This document shows positions 1 to 12,294 of a stretch of 64,000 nucleotides of DNA, piece by piece; the first letter of the stretch is position 1; each line of letters starts with the position of its first letter. The stretch spans positions 194,282 to 258,281 of the forward strand of contig LSYV01000006.1 in assembly GCA_001584585.1 (NCBI GenBank), read 5' to 3'. This DNA is from Gonium pectorale. Taxonomy: Eukaryota > Chlorophyta > Chlorophyceae > Chlamydomonadales > Volvocaceae. The notes under the pieces were generated by a model. The model ran no database searches. It worked only from the letters and a program-made list of their open reading frames with translations, and was not told the DNA's origin. Made by a program: the position numbers and the translations under genes.

Positions 1-3000
1 GTTCGACCGACCCGACGGGCCGCTCGNGCCNGTGCTCGNGAGCGTCGCCGCGCNCGACGNGCGNGGCGCGAGNGTCGTTGGCGGCCGCNCCGCCGCCGCG
101 AGGCGCGGCGGCGGCGGGCGGGGCCAGCGGCGCCGCCGTGGTGTGCTCCCGGCGGCAGACTGCCATAGTATAGGGCGCAGCCAGGGGGCTCACCTCTGCG
201 CACACGCCCCGGGGCGCCGGCTCGGCGTGGCCGCCGCCCTCGGAGTGACCCGCCGATCGCTGCCCCGCGTGCCCGCCCAGCTGCTGCAGCTGCATCAGGT
301 CGTTCTGGCGCTGCAGCTCCGCCACCTGACGCCGGAGGGCCTCGTTGCTCAGGCGCAGGAGGGCGAGCTCAGCAGCGTCGCACCCAGCGGCGGGGTGCGG
401 CGGCCCGCTGCCCCGCGGGGAGCAGCTTGGCGCCTGGGCCTCGCCGGCCGTGCCAGCGGCGGCCGCCGCCGCTGCGGCGGGACAGGGATCACCGTCGGCG
501 GCGGCGTCGACGACCAGGGTCTCCGCGGTGATGGCGGCTGCCGCGGCAGCGCAGGTGGCGGTGCCGCCGGCCAGGGTGCAGCGAAGGGCGAGCGGGCTGT
601 CGACGCCGACGCAGCCGATGGCGGCATGCGTAGAGTCAAGGAGCAGGCGCGGCACAGCCGGCGCCGAGGGCTCGCCGCCGGCTGGGGGCAGCGGCCGCCG
701 CGGCGGCTCCGGCGATGCCGGGGTCAGCCCGCTGCCGACCATGGGCCGGCCCTGCACCACCGCTGCCGCGCCGCGATGGCGGCCGTCGCTCGCCCAGCCC
801 TGGAGCGTCTCCCGCAGACCCAGCCCCGCTGGCGTCGGCGTCGGCGGCAGCGTCACCGACAGCCCCGCGCGCGGCGACGCCGACGGCGAGAGCGCACAGA
901 GCGGGCCGCTGCCGCCGGCGGCGCAGAAGCCCGCGCCCAGAGGCCCATCCGCCACGAGCGCCCTGGCGGAGGCCAGCGCGGCGGCGGCCGAGCAGCCGCC
1001 CGTCCCCGCGGCGCAGCGGCCGCCGCCACCGCCGGCCCCACCGCAGGCGGCGCCAGCCGCGCAGCACGGCGCGCCGGTCCACACGGGAATGGGGTCCCCC
1101 GGTATGGGACGGCTGGCGCCTGCGGCTGCCGCCACCCGCGCTGCGGGACCCGGCGCTGACGGCGGTAGCGGCAGCGGCAGCGGGGGCAGGGAGAGCTGCG
1201 GCGGAGGCGGCGGCAGCATCACATCCGAGCTGGAGCTGCTAGCAGCCGACCCGACCCGGAACTCAGAGGGACCCACGGAGCTCGAGTACGAGGCGCCGCG
1301 GGCGGCGGGCGCCGCCGCCGCCGGCCCGTTGCCGTCGCCGCCGGAGCGCCCCCCGCACGCCTGCCCCAATATCGCGGCAGCCGCCGACACCGTGGACATG
1401 CCCGAAGCCGCCGAAGCATCCATGACGTCCGATGGCGGCGGCGGCACGCGCAGGGGCTTCTGCGTCCCCCAGGGCGGCGTCGCGGGGGGCCGCGGCGGCG
1501 ACCTGCAGAGCCCCTCGCGCCCGTCCTCGTCCTCGTTGCCGCTGCTCGCGCTTCCGCCGTCCTCGCTGCCTCTGAACCCGCCGGCGTCCTCCGTCCCCAA
1601 CCCCGACCAGTCCGCAGCCGCCACAGCGCCGCGCGGCGCGCCGGACAGCAGCCGCCGCACCTCCCTGTGCAGCAGCCGCAGGCGGCCCGGCAGACTGCAC
1701 GCATCGTCACGAACGCGCGCCAAGCCCTCCGCCGCCGCCGCCGCTGCGGCGGCTGCGGCAGGTGAGGAGGCTGGCGATTCGCTGTGCGCGGCCGTTGTGG
1801 GGCTGCTGTGGGCCCCGCACGACGCACAAGGAGGTGAGGGGTGACGCTGTTGCGGCCGGTGGTGGTCGCCACCGCGACTGCCGCCGCCACCGCCGTCGCC
1901 GCCGCAGGCGTCACTGCCCGTGTCGGCGGGCTGGTCGTCAGGACCGGTCAACAGGCCGGGGCAGTCGCCGCCGCCGCCACCGCGGCGGTCGGGCATGAGG
2001 CCGGCGTCGCGCAGCTGCACGCCGGGCCAGCCGCGCGACTTGAAGGGGCTGGGGTGCGCGTGCGGAGCGTCCGAGGCGTCCGAGGCAGCAGCGGCGACCG
2101 CGACCGCGTCCGCCACGGCGTCGGCAACGCGCGCCAGGCGCTCGAGCTCCGCGCACACACGGCTCACCACGCCGTCCGCAAGGCAGCGATCCGCCTCCAG
2201 CCGGGCGCTGCGGAGGCGCAGTGTGCGGGAGGCGCGGGCCGGGAGGGGGAGTTTGGGTGTTCAACGCGAGGCGGGGTGGGGGAAAGAGTGATGCAAAAGA
2301 GCGTCGCCGACACGGCGATGCCCGGGCCGGCAGGCATGTGGGAAGCAACTGGCCACCGGGTGGCGCGTACGCGCCCCCCGGCGTTGTGCACGTTGGGCGA
2401 CGGCGGGGCCGGACCGTCTGTGAAACCCGGGCTGGTCGCCGCCACGCGCGCCCGGCGGGGGCAAAGCAGACCCTGGGTGGGAGCTTCAATGCAGACACAC
2501 CTGTAGAACGCCGTGCACTCCAGCGCGATGCGCAGCTGGTGCACTTCGAAATCGCTGTCGGCCAGGCTGCGTCTTAGGGAGTCGAGCTTCTCGTCTCGTG
2601 CCCGCACGAGCTGGAGAGGAGGGGGCGTGGGGCATGGCATCATCAGGGACCGTTCAAGTTTTGGTCGCGAAAGGAACGCAGGGGCTTTCCCCGCATCACG
2701 CCTGTATTATACCTTCAAGCAGTTGATAAGGTCATCTTGCAGTCGGGCGGTTTGCGACAGTTCGCGGCAGGCGTCACTGAGCTGCTCCACGGCAGCCCTG
2801 TCTGCCGCGGCGCTTTCCGCCAACGACGACCTGCGAGTGATTGCCCCCAGGCGTTGGCTTCATGCCAAATGTCACTGCGGCCGAAAACGCATCTTCGCCT
2901 ACCACTTACCAGGCCTCCTCAAGCCTACTTCGCTGCGCTCGGGCCTCAATTCGAGCCTCATTCAGCTCCGCTTTGATGTCACTGCGCGTCTCTTGAAGCT

Positions 3001-3004
3001 CCGC
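1..3004 (-). CDS. Coiled-coil, Ala/Gly/Ser-rich protein (partial, both ends unresolved)
   Basis: Exons, read on the minus strand: 3004-2910, 2830-2713, 2610-2501 and 2207-194, possibly continuing to base 1. Phases match at every join (2/2, 0/0, 2/2), with acceptors ending in CAG and donors GTAAGT, GTATAA and GTGTGT. The first three exons encode heptad-like, charged helices (for example AELQETRSDIKAELNEAR and LVRARDEKLDSLRRSLADS). The last exon starts with another helix (RLEADRCLADGVVSRVCAEL), passes through about 550 residues of Ala/Gly/Pro/Ser-rich low complexity, and ends with a leucine-zipper-like coil (ELALLRLSNEALRRQVAELQ). The frame has no stop from 2260 to the window edge, about 750 codons. 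A GTGAGC donor at 193 may end the exon. The first exon and start codon lie above 3004 and were not found. The fold suggests a scaffold or cytoskeletal protein, but the function is unknown. Confidence 0.7.
27..89. other. Isolated ambiguous bases
   Basis: Eight single N bases lie at 27, 31, 39, 54, 60, 64, 73 and 89 in very GC-rich sequence. They look like base-calling or consensus uncertainty at a scaffold or contig edge, not a sized gap. Any translation of this stretch is unreliable. Confidence 0.9.
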
Positions 3005-4190
3005 CTGGGGAAGAGGTCGCGGCAGGCCGTGCTCAGGGAACGCGCCTTATTTATGCGGAGACAACATGCAAGCACTGACCAGCAAGGTGGCGTCAGGAGG
3101 TGCGCGGCCGAAAAGCATATTGCCTGCCCGTGGGTTGGGTTTATGTATGTTTATTGCTATTCATTCGCAAGCTGTGTGTTTGGGTATTGCAACGCTGAGG
3201 TGGGTTTGCATTGTGGACCGCCTCGGCGGGTGTCGAGAAGGAGGGTGTCGTTCGGCAGTTGGTCGCGGGCTTCCAACTCGAGTGCCGGGGCCGTTAAGCA
3301 CGAGCACACACGTTGCTTCTGTAATATTCGTATGGCAACATTGCATCCGCATCAATATCTCGGTTATTTCACCGGTGACTCCCCGCGTGTGCATGCCGCG
3401 AATGTCCATGAGGCTTGTCGATCCGTTAGGCTTGTCGATACATACCAATCATGCAGCACGACCGCGATATGTGTTGATATCCATTCAAGCGGTGCGCCAT
3501 ATGCACCCTTTCGGGCCAGTCCCCGAAGGCAGACTGCTAACCAGCCCTTGTCAGCCGCCACCACGTGCTCGGTCACGGTCTACTCTGAAGAGCACGCCTC
3601 GCACTGAGCGACTATGCGGTGTGAATGCCGACACATTTGTGATCGTGAGGATGGGTGGGTTCCAGCGGCGCTCCTCCACCGCGCACCGTGCCACACAGAC
3701 CATGACATCTGGCACCCTTGGGAGACCACCTTGTATGGGTTTGCTTCTTGTAGGAAGCGCGCTTACACCTGCAACAGACAGCAACAACACCGTAGGTCAG
3801 CCACCATATGCATGAGCCAGCGTGAGCGGTGTGAAGGGGTGGAAGGGGCCAGTCTTGTGTCAGCCGGCTGTTTTGTACAGCGTCGTGTTGAAAGAAAAAC
3901 GCATACGACGAGCGTAAGCGCGAAAGTGAAGGCGTCGGTGTAGGACCCAGCTCCAGAGGCAGTCGAAGGGGCGATGTCCCTGCATGTTAGTTCGGCGGCG
4001 ACCACCACCGTAGCCCCCGATTCGCCCCAGAATTCTCTCTGGGGTTACCCTATGCAATGCCGTGATGTGATGCGCTTTGGGGGGATGGGATGCGCTGCCG
4101 TGATGGGTAGCGTCGTGTGTACACCCGAAGCTAAGCAGGCGGGAGAAGGCGACTTCCCGGATGGCTACTGATTGTTACACCTACTCACAT

Positions 4191-4261
4191 GTCGCGCCTT
4201 CGGGCGTGTATAATCGTAGAGGCGGGCTCCCTCTTCCTTCGCAGACAGCTCACTTTTTTTC
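4191..4261 (+). repeat. Dispersed short repeat, family A
   Basis: A GC-rich motif, GTCGCGCCTTCGGGCGTGTA, is followed by a CGTAGAGGCGGGCTCCCTCT core and a pyrimidine-rich tail. It recurs with substitutions at 31781-31855 (+) and 14341-14390 (+), and inverted at 29688-29743 and 39854-39924. No protein is encoded. It could be the end of a MITE or another non-autonomous element. Confidence 0.7.
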
Positions 4262-4564
4262 AACAAGCAAGGCCACCCATGCATGAATGGAATAATACGA
4301 TCACAAATTACCAGTACCAAGCGACCACGCAGGCTTGGGAAGCTTCTACACCGTTCGCTTGCGGTTTGGCGGCGCTGCGAGAATGGCACATTGTTTGCAT
4401 CTCGCCAAGCGGAGCGGACACTCCGAGCCGGCACCGCCGCCTCCACCGCCGCCTCAAGCAAGCCCCCCCTAACACTTGGGAACCCACTCTCATGATAAGC
4501 AACAAACCGCTCACGTACACCGCACATTCTTCATGGGTACCGAGCGGAGTGCTTGACGGTCCAT

Positions 4565-4600
4565 CCTCCCTCTTTCTGAGCAGGTTTCTCTTTTTTCATC
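4565..4600 (+). repeat. Partial copy of repeat family A (pyrimidine tail)
   Basis: CTCCCTCTTTCTGAGCAGGT followed by TTCTCTTTTTTC closely resembles the tail of the 31781-31855 copy (CTCCCTCTTTCTGTGCAGGT). The 5' half of the motif is absent here. Confidence 0.5.
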
Positions 4601-7299
4601 AGACCGGGAGCCATAGCGCTGCCGGAGGCCAATACAGCCACCAGCAAAGCGCGGTAGTACCACCGGCTCCCCAATTGCAGTGTTTCCTGTTTACCACCTT
4701 CAAACCAACTGTCTTTAGACAGAACAAACATACAGGCAACGGCGCGAGCGTCCGCGGCCGCGCGGCACCGCGGCGCGTCATGCGCACGACTGCTCCGCCC
4801 CCTTGCATCAATCGCACATCGCGCTGCAAAGGGGCAAGGCTCTGGCTCGAAACTCCACCTCACCGAAGCAAGGGATGAGTTGTGCATGGGTCAAGCAGCC
4901 AGGCAGCCGGCGGCCTGCCAGCCGGCCCAGCCCAGGGCCCCTAAGCACAACCCTCGGAGCGAGGCGACTGGGCCACACGGCCTGCACCGTCAGCCGTCCA
5001 GTCCGCCAGAACTCAACTCAATGAATGAAACAGCTAAGCCCCATCGTCAGCACATATCAGCACATATCAGCACACAATCGCAATCGCGCAGATCGCCCGC
5101 GAGCGCAGTGTAGCGTCCGGGCCCGGCATTGCGTTGGCGCCGCCCAGCCCCCCCACCCGCCTGCTGGCGTTCGTGTGCGTACGTGGCGATGAGGCCCCGC
5201 GTACGGCGGCGCGAGCGATGCCGCCAGGCATCTCTCCCGCCCCCCAAGCACGCAGTGGCATTGACCTTATTGTCGGGCGCCGGCCTTGCGCGTTGCCCAA
5301 CGCACGCCCGAAACGCGCGTACAAGATACGGCCGATACGGCCCTCACGGGCTGACGGCTAGGATGCTCTTGCCAGCTACCTTTTATACCTGTCTTCTGCA
5401 CTCCGTCACGCACTCGTAACGCATGGCATGCCATGCCATGCGCTCGATTGAACACTCTCGCTTCGCCGGAACAAGGAGGCGCGCGCGCACCAGGCACGCA
5501 AGCACATTACTTGCCGCTCCAAAAGAAGCCACCCTCACAAACACCGGAACACTGGCGCGCATACGCAACAGCAACAGCCTCGCACGCGTGAACAAGGCCC
5601 GCGCTCCCCCGCCCGCCAGTAAGGATCAAGTACAGGCCGGACGACCTGGAGACGCAGGGAATGGGCGGCGTCTGAAACGCAGAGATGCCCCCTGCGGCTG
5701 TCCACCGTACCGCACCATACCGTACACCTGCCGGATGAATGTACGACGTCCCCACGACATGCGCTTTCCGGAAAGACAACGGACAACAGTATCCATGTCC
5801 AGCTATGCCACTTGCTCAAACGTGCCGTTGCCACCAACGCCGCCGCCGGTGGTGCACCGCGCACAGCCGCCCTGACTCCACCTTGTTGGCGCTGGTACGA
5901 GGGATTACGTTCGACATGTCTTGAGGGCTTCTGGTCGACGGGACGCGGTCGTCCCGCGGGCAGCCGCCGCTGCCGGCACCCACCCACCACTCCCACACCA
6001 TGTAGCTCTATGCTAAAGGCGCGTACAAGGCGAAACCCGACGGCGCATGCCGCCACCACCTTATTACCTTGACCCACGGAAACCTGCCTGGGGCGCACCT
6101 CGGGGTTGTGCCAAGTGCTGCCGGGCTTCCCCCAGCGCGAGGCGGGTTCCGCCTCCAGTATGTTCATCTGCGTGGCCGGACGCGCCCATGCGAAGGGAGG
6201 ATCGGAGGCGCACGCCCACTTCCAACAGCCGTACAACACAAAAGCCGTAAAATTCATGAACACGCGAGATACCGCGCTATGATGAAATTCTCCTACCCAT
6301 AACGCCAGGACCCCACAACCCACAGCCCACCATACAGGAAGCGGCTGGGGTGCCTCCCCCACGCAACCGCACCGGGCAATCCCGAGCGCGCCGCATTGGT
6401 AACCTTGGAGCAAAACCGACGCACGCATGCTTTCTCACCAGCCCGCATCACACCGCCACAACTTGCTGCACGAGTGTCCATCTCCTGCGAAAACCAGCGA
6501 CCGTGCAGATCGTCGCGCGCGGGCGCAGACCGGTGCCGTTCTAACCCACGAACCAACCAATCAACCAACCACCCAAGGACTGACAACGGACAATCTGAAA
6601 TAGCGACACTGCCCCAACACAAGGCAATAAAGGCAAATCCCCACAGACTCCAGCAGATGAAAGTCTGCATTGCGAGCGTAATGAGGCAACTTGCTGTGCT
6701 GCTCTTATGGCAATGTAGCCGAGACGCTTGTGCCATGAGACGAATGACAATATTACCTCGTGCGCGAACGCAGCCGGGCGCTCCAAGGCCCGCATGCCCG
6801 CTCCCCCCGCAATAAGGGTGCGAGAGCCGCGGCCGGGCGGCCTCGGAGGCACCGCGCGGTGCCTGCGCAAGGGCACGCTGCGGATGCGGATGCGGGTGCG
6901 AATGCGGAGTCCCTCTCCACTGCAGTGTAGGGGGAGAGGTGACAAGAGGGCCGCCATGGCAATTGGCCTGTTTGACGAGCGATCCGGCCTGGCCAAGAGT
7001 TGGAGGAGGCTGGCCACACTCCCCAAAGGTCCGTAAGAAAGCGGCGCGCGCAGAGGCGGGGTTCACCAGCGTCGAGGGGGCCCTCTGCGCGCGACGGCGC
7101 AGCGGTCTCCTGCCGGCGGTGACGGCAACGGCAGCCACCCCAATCACGCCCCTGTTGTTGCCGCCGCCGCAGCGGCGGCACCAGCGCCACTCTGCGGCGC
7201 GCCACAGGCTTGGGGTGTGCTTACCCCCGGCATCCGCGCGGCTGTTGCCGCCACCGGTGCCATCACGGCCGGCTGCGGTCGCCGCCCTATGGACGCGCC

Positions 7300-10200
7300 T
7301 CAGGCGTGGGCGTGTCCTCCGGGGGCGCCACCCGCCGGCGGCCCGCTGCTGACAGCCGCCGCTCCGAAACTGCCACCGCCTCCGCCGCCGCCGGCGGGAG
7401 GATTGCCGGCTGCATGCAGTCGGCTGTGCTGCTGCGCGGTGCGGGGCACGGCCTTGAGCAGCGCGGCCACGATGCGGTCAAAGGTGGGGCGCCGCTCCGG
7501 GTCGCGCGCCAGGCAGGCGGCGCCGATCTTGCGGACGGTGGGCTCGACGCCCGGCGGCATCTCCAGCGCCAGGTCGCCGCTGGCAAGCCCCACGAGCACC
7601 TGGGTCAGGGGGCGAGGCGCACGTAGGCAGAGCATGGCCGGGCGGACAGGTCAGTGCCGGGGCGCGGTGTCAGTCAGTCCCCTTGCTGCTTGGGGGGTCG
7701 GACACGCAGGCGCTGCTGCAGCTGCGCTTTCGCACCGCAGCAACGCGGCGGGATAGCTCGGCTGCGCTGCGCGGCGTGCCGGCGCCGGCGTCCAGGCGTC
7801 CAGGCAACGAAGCCGCCCGCCAGCAAGTGTGAGCAGACTTACGGCCATCAGGCATGAGACGACACGCAATCGGTTGGAAGCGTGTCGGGCAGTACCGCGT
7901 ATGCCGGCACCCTGGCCTCCTGGCCCCCCACCTGCGCCCTGGTGGAGCAAAGCGCCCGGCCCCTCCAGGGCCGTACCACTGCTCTCCCATTCCAGGTATA
8001 TGAAAGCTGACCCCACACCAACAGGCCCCACCTGCGCCGGGTGCATCGTCGCAAAGGCCGGCCTGCCGGTCACCATGTGCCACAACAGGGCGCCGTAGCT
8101 GCAATGCGACACAGGGCGGCGGAGGGCCAGAAGGGAAGGGAATGGCATGCGTCAGCCGCGTTGCGAAGCATCCGGGGGATCGGAGGGGCACGGGGCGAGG
8201 CGCGGAGCAGAGCGGAACGACTCGCGAGGGTAGGCACACGCTCCCTCCCTCCCAATGCACCCCAGCGTGCCCAGCGCCCCACCCTCCCGCTGCACCCACA
8301 CCCGCCCGCACCCGCCCGCACCCGCCCACACGCCACAACCCTACTCGGCCACCCGGGCCGCCCCTCCGTACCTGTACACGTCCGCCGGCTTGCCGTGCTT
8401 TCCGTCGACCACCACCTCGGGTGCGATGTAGCTAATGGCGCCCCAGCCGCTGGCGTTGGTGGCGCGCGGCAGGCTGCCGGTGGCAGCCACGGGGTTGGTC
8501 AGGCCAAAGTCCGCCACCTTGCACACGTAGCCGCGCGGGCGCTGGTGCAGGGAGCCGGCCGGGGCGCCGCCGCCCGGGGTTGCGCCGGCGGCTGCGGCCG
8601 CCTCGGCCTGCGTCTCCGCGTGCGCTCGCAGCAGGACGTTTCCTGGCTGCAAGGGAAGGGGGAGGAGATGAGCGGGGCCGCAGTTTGGGGCGGGCGGGAC
8701 GGGCAGGGGAGCACCAGCCGGACCGGACAGGTGCGCGCCAGTGTCGAGCAGAGGCGGCTGCGTAGACAAGCACGGAGGCGCAGCGCAGGCTAGTGGATGC
8801 GGCCCGCAGGGCTAGCGGGAGCTAATGAGTGGAGCACTGCGGCTCCCGCGTTCATAGAAAGTGGCGTTTCATAAGAGCGCGTGCCGGTACGAGTTCCGGA
8901 TGTTGTGGCATGTGCGAGCGGAGGAAAGGGAACGGGGTGAGGAGCGGGCTCGGAGGGGAGGGCGCAGAGGGCGCGAAAGCCGGCAGTGGGCGGGGTTCGC
9001 AGGGTTAAGCCCATATAGGCCGCTCCAGATGTTCCCGTGCGCACCTTCAAGTCTCCGTGGACAAGGTCCAGACTGTGCAGGTAGACCATGGCCTGGGGAG
9101 GGAGGATCCGGGAAGGGGGTCCCTGGCGTTAACGGGACTGCGGGCTGCGCGCCTGGGAGCAGTCCCCGAGGCTCTAATAGGACACGGCCTTGGGGGGACA
9201 TCACGAGGGGAGGCACACGAGGATGACCGCGCGCGATTAAGATGCAAGCACGCCGAGTGAGCACGCGGGCATGTGAAGGCGGAGGCGGAGGCGCACATCG
9301 TCGCGGCCGCAGCGCCGTGGCGGGAGAGGCCCCCTCCAGCGGCCCGCGAGGGGAGCTGCACCGCTCCATCAGACGCAAGCTGATTGCCCTCCTCTCTCCC
9401 CCGGCATGCCTCGCAAGCGTCACCCACACGGACGCCGCGCCGCCACGTTGCCCCCACCTGCGCAATTTCGAGCGCATTGCGCAGCATCTCAAGCGCTCGC
9501 TCGCTGCCGGTGGCGGCGGGGCTGGGGCCACCGCTGTCCGTATCGCCACCGGTCATCCCCGCCGTCCCCGTCGTGACCGCGCCCGACACCTTGGGCAGCG
9601 TGGCGGCGCTGCCAGACGCCGGCGACCCGCCGTCGGCTGCCAACAGGCCGGTTCCCATCATCCCCGCCCCGGCGCTGCCGGTCCTGCGCGCTGTCAGCGG
9701 CGCCCACGCGAGGGACGGGTCGCTGCAGCTGTGCTTCAGCGGCCGGACCGGCGGCGGCCGCCGCCGCCGGCGCAGGCCCGGCAGCTGGCCGCTGCCGGAG
9801 GCGACCTCCGGCTCGGCCGTCGCCGCACTGGTGGCCGCCTGATCCTGTATGAGCTGCGCCAGGGTGCCGTGCTCACAGTATTCCAGCAGCACGACGATGA
9901 GGTAACACCCCGGCGCGGCGCCCATGCAGTGCAGCGTGTCCAGGAAGCGGAGCGCGCTGCGGTCCGGCCCCTGGGCCCGCGACACCTGGCCGTCTGCGCC
10001 GGCCGCCGGGCAGTCCCGTGGCACCGGGCTGCCGCCGGCATCGCTGCAGATGCCCGACGACGCCGCAGTGGTCGGCAACTCAGCCCCCGGGACAGGCTCC
10101 CCCAGGGCGGCGACGGGACCGGTGGAAAACGTCGACAGCTGGCTCAGCTGGTGTAGCCGCGAGTGCGGATGCGACAGCTGCTGCACCGTGCTTACGCCGC

Positions 10201-12294
10201 TCCGGGCCCGGCCGGCGCCCGTTGTGGTGCGGCGTGAGGGCGGTGGCGGCGCCGCCGCCAACAGCGGCTCCAGCGCCGCCTCTGGTCCTGATAGGGAGTC
10301 GAGCTGCGGCGAGGCGGCGACGCCCGACACGGCGGTTGGGCCGAACACATCGACGTCCGCGTCGCCAACGCGTGAGGCGCCACCGACGCCGCCGACGCAC
10401 CGGTCGGGGGCCGTCCACNNNNNNNNNNNNNNNNNNNNCCACTGCTGCTGCTGCGGCGAGCTCGTCAGCGTCGCGGACGGCCGTAAGGACGGGCGTCTCT
10501 GAGGGCAAGGTCGGCAAGACGACGGACAGCGGCAAAGGCAGCAGCTGGGGGGCCGGCAGCGGCGCACCGCCCGGCTGCGGCTGCGGCGGTCCTGTGACAG
10601 CGGCGCCCGAGTCGACCGCCGGCCCCGTCGCGTCCACCGCCTCCGCTGTCGCCGCCGTGGCCCCCGTTTCATATGCCCGTAGCTCCTCGCCTGCATGAAT
10701 GGAGACGACGAACGCAGACGCCGGCTGGCCCGACGGCACGCGCCCGCCGTCGCTGCTGCTGCTCCGCTGGCCCGTGCTGCCGTCGGCGCAGCCGCGGGCA
10801 CCCCTGCGGCCTGGGGAAGCTGCCGCCGCCGCGGCACCGCGCAGCGCCAGCCTCCCCGGCACCGGCGAAGCCACCCTGGGCGCCCCCCGCATCTGTTGCC
10901 GCTGGTCTACGGTATGGCCCGTGTGCCCGGTTGTGCAGCTCGGCTGGCTCTCGCGGGACAAAGGCGTGACCTCGCCCCCGCCCCCGCGCCTACCGTCCCC
11001 GGCATTGCCGCGGCCGGCAGCGGCGGCGGCCTCCAGCGTCCCCAGGAAGCACGCGGTGCCGCCGCTGCTGCCCAGCGTCTCAGCCGGCCTCCGGCCACTG
11101 CCGGCCTCCTCGTCCATAGTGCTCAGGAGCGCCGTCGCGAGTAGCGCGTTGACCTGCGCGCTGCAGGTCTCGTCGTCGCCGAGGGAGGCCCTGGTGGCAG
11201 GCCTGACGGCGCCCCCCTGGCCGGCGGCTGCACGGGAGCTCGGCACGTAGGTGGCCGGGTCCAGGTCGTCTGGCTGCAGCTGCGAGACGTGGATGGCGTA
11301 GGTCTGCACGAGGTGCGGGTGGGAGAGGCTGCGAGACAGGAGCGCCTCGCGCGCGTTGAGGCGCAGGTTGTCCGGGTCCAGGGACACCTGCGGGGGCGGG
11401 GGAGGGGGAGGGCGGGGGGGGGCGCACGGCAGGGGAGTGGCGCGGCATCGGAGCGGCTGGGGACCGCGCCCCGGATGAGGAAGGGGGCAAGGGGCAGTAT
11501 GCGAGGTGTGGAGGTGCGGGCGGGCGGGCGTCCGGGCGGCGCTGGGGTGAGGCAGCGCATGGCCCGTCGCCGGTTTCGGGACAAGACCGGCTCTGCATGG
11601 CCGTAACGCGTGACGCAGCACCACGGCAGGGTAGGGACGCGATGCGTCCGATTTGTGTCCCCTGGGGTTGGCAGGCGACCCGTCCCCCTGCCCCACCTCT
11701 TTCGTAACCCCGCCCTTTTTACGTACCATCAGTTTTACGGCCACGACGCTGCCACGCCATGTGGCTTTGTAGACTTTGCCCCCAGACGCCCTGCACGGAT
11801 GTGAGGAGGGGCGGCGGGGGAGCGGTGCACGTCATGGCGGTTGACGTGCGAGGCAAGGAATTGCAACCTGCGGCGTCTCGCAAAGGTGCACTAATAGAAC
11901 TGACCCACCCTGCTCCGAGGAAGTCTCCAAGCGCAACCTCCCGCACCAGCTGCCTCAATCGCAAGCCGGACACGGGAGCGGGTGCGGACCCAGCGGTTGT
12001 GGCTCCCCAAGCCACATCGGACATCAGGCTTTGATGAAGAATCGCACTGTCCAGCAGCGGCACCTCGCTTCTAACTTGTGCGAGAAACGGGGCGGTTGGG
12101 CTTGCGGGCTGGATATCCTCCGCCTGTGGATTCAACGGCGTGGGTTCTATGCCAGCAGGCCCCGTGGCCATGTGAGTGGCGTCGGCCTCGGGTTGCTTTG
12201 CTCGGCCATCGGCTGCCTGCCTGTTGCCCGCGCTCCAGACGCTTCCATCCGGGTTTGGCCCAACGAAACAACAACTGAGGAACGACGAGGGCAT
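7300..12294 (-). CDS. TKL-like serine/threonine protein kinase with large inserts
   Basis: Exons (minus): 12294-11909, 11790-11727, 11387-9458 (interrupted by a gap), 9092-9045, 8646-8372, 8098-8032 and 7599-7300 (TGA). All phases agree; the length is about 1020 residues. Kinase motifs appear in order: glycine loop GAGASGGKVYKATWRG, VAVK lysine, helix C region EALLSRSLSHPHLV, hinge LLEYCEHGTLAQLI, YLHSLDLVHGDLKPGN catalytic loop, KVADFG, APE, DVYSYGALLWHMVTGRPAF and RDPERRPTFDRIV. The VYKATWRGSVVAVK style is typical of algal TKL kinases. Between the helix C strand and the hinge lies an Ala/Gly/Ser-rich insert of over 400 residues, and a second insert follows the hinge. The catalytic loop reads HGD instead of HRD, so this is a non-RD kinase that keeps the catalytic Asp, Lys and Asn. 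The substrate is unknown. The start ATG at 12294 is provisional, because an acceptor-like TCCTCAG lies just downstream of it. Confidence 0.88.
10419..10438. other. Assembly gap of 20 N inside a kinase exon
   Basis: Twenty N, the same size as the gap at 38385-38404, which suggests a placeholder rather than a measured length. The kinase reading frame changes across it: if the exon is continuous, the true length is 1 modulo 3. Confidence 0.95.

Larger units (their letters stand above)
3005..7299. other. Intergenic / unresolved 5' region of the coiled-coil gene
   Basis: Lower-GC sequence without a convincing gene. It probably includes the missing first exon(s) of the minus-strand coiled-coil gene: one short open piece near 3210-3295 reads as a charged segment (ALELEARDQLPND), but its splice phases do not clearly fit. 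Two copies of a dispersed repeat lie at 4191-4261 and 4565-4600, and a small tandem CAGCACATAT repeat lies near 5048-5075. A 297-codon minus-strand frame at 5535-6428 is compositionally unlike a protein. The right part would hold the 3' UTR of the kinase gene. Confidence 0.6.

Noticed and set aside
345..1844. 499-codon plus-strand ORF
   Set aside because: Ala/Pro/Ser-rich shadow of the minus-strand coiled-coil exon. The minus frame has heptad-like helices and splice phases that fit four exons.
5535..6428. 297-codon minus-strand ORF
   Set aside because: Rich in Cys, Trp and Arg without family motifs; typical of chance frames in this sequence.
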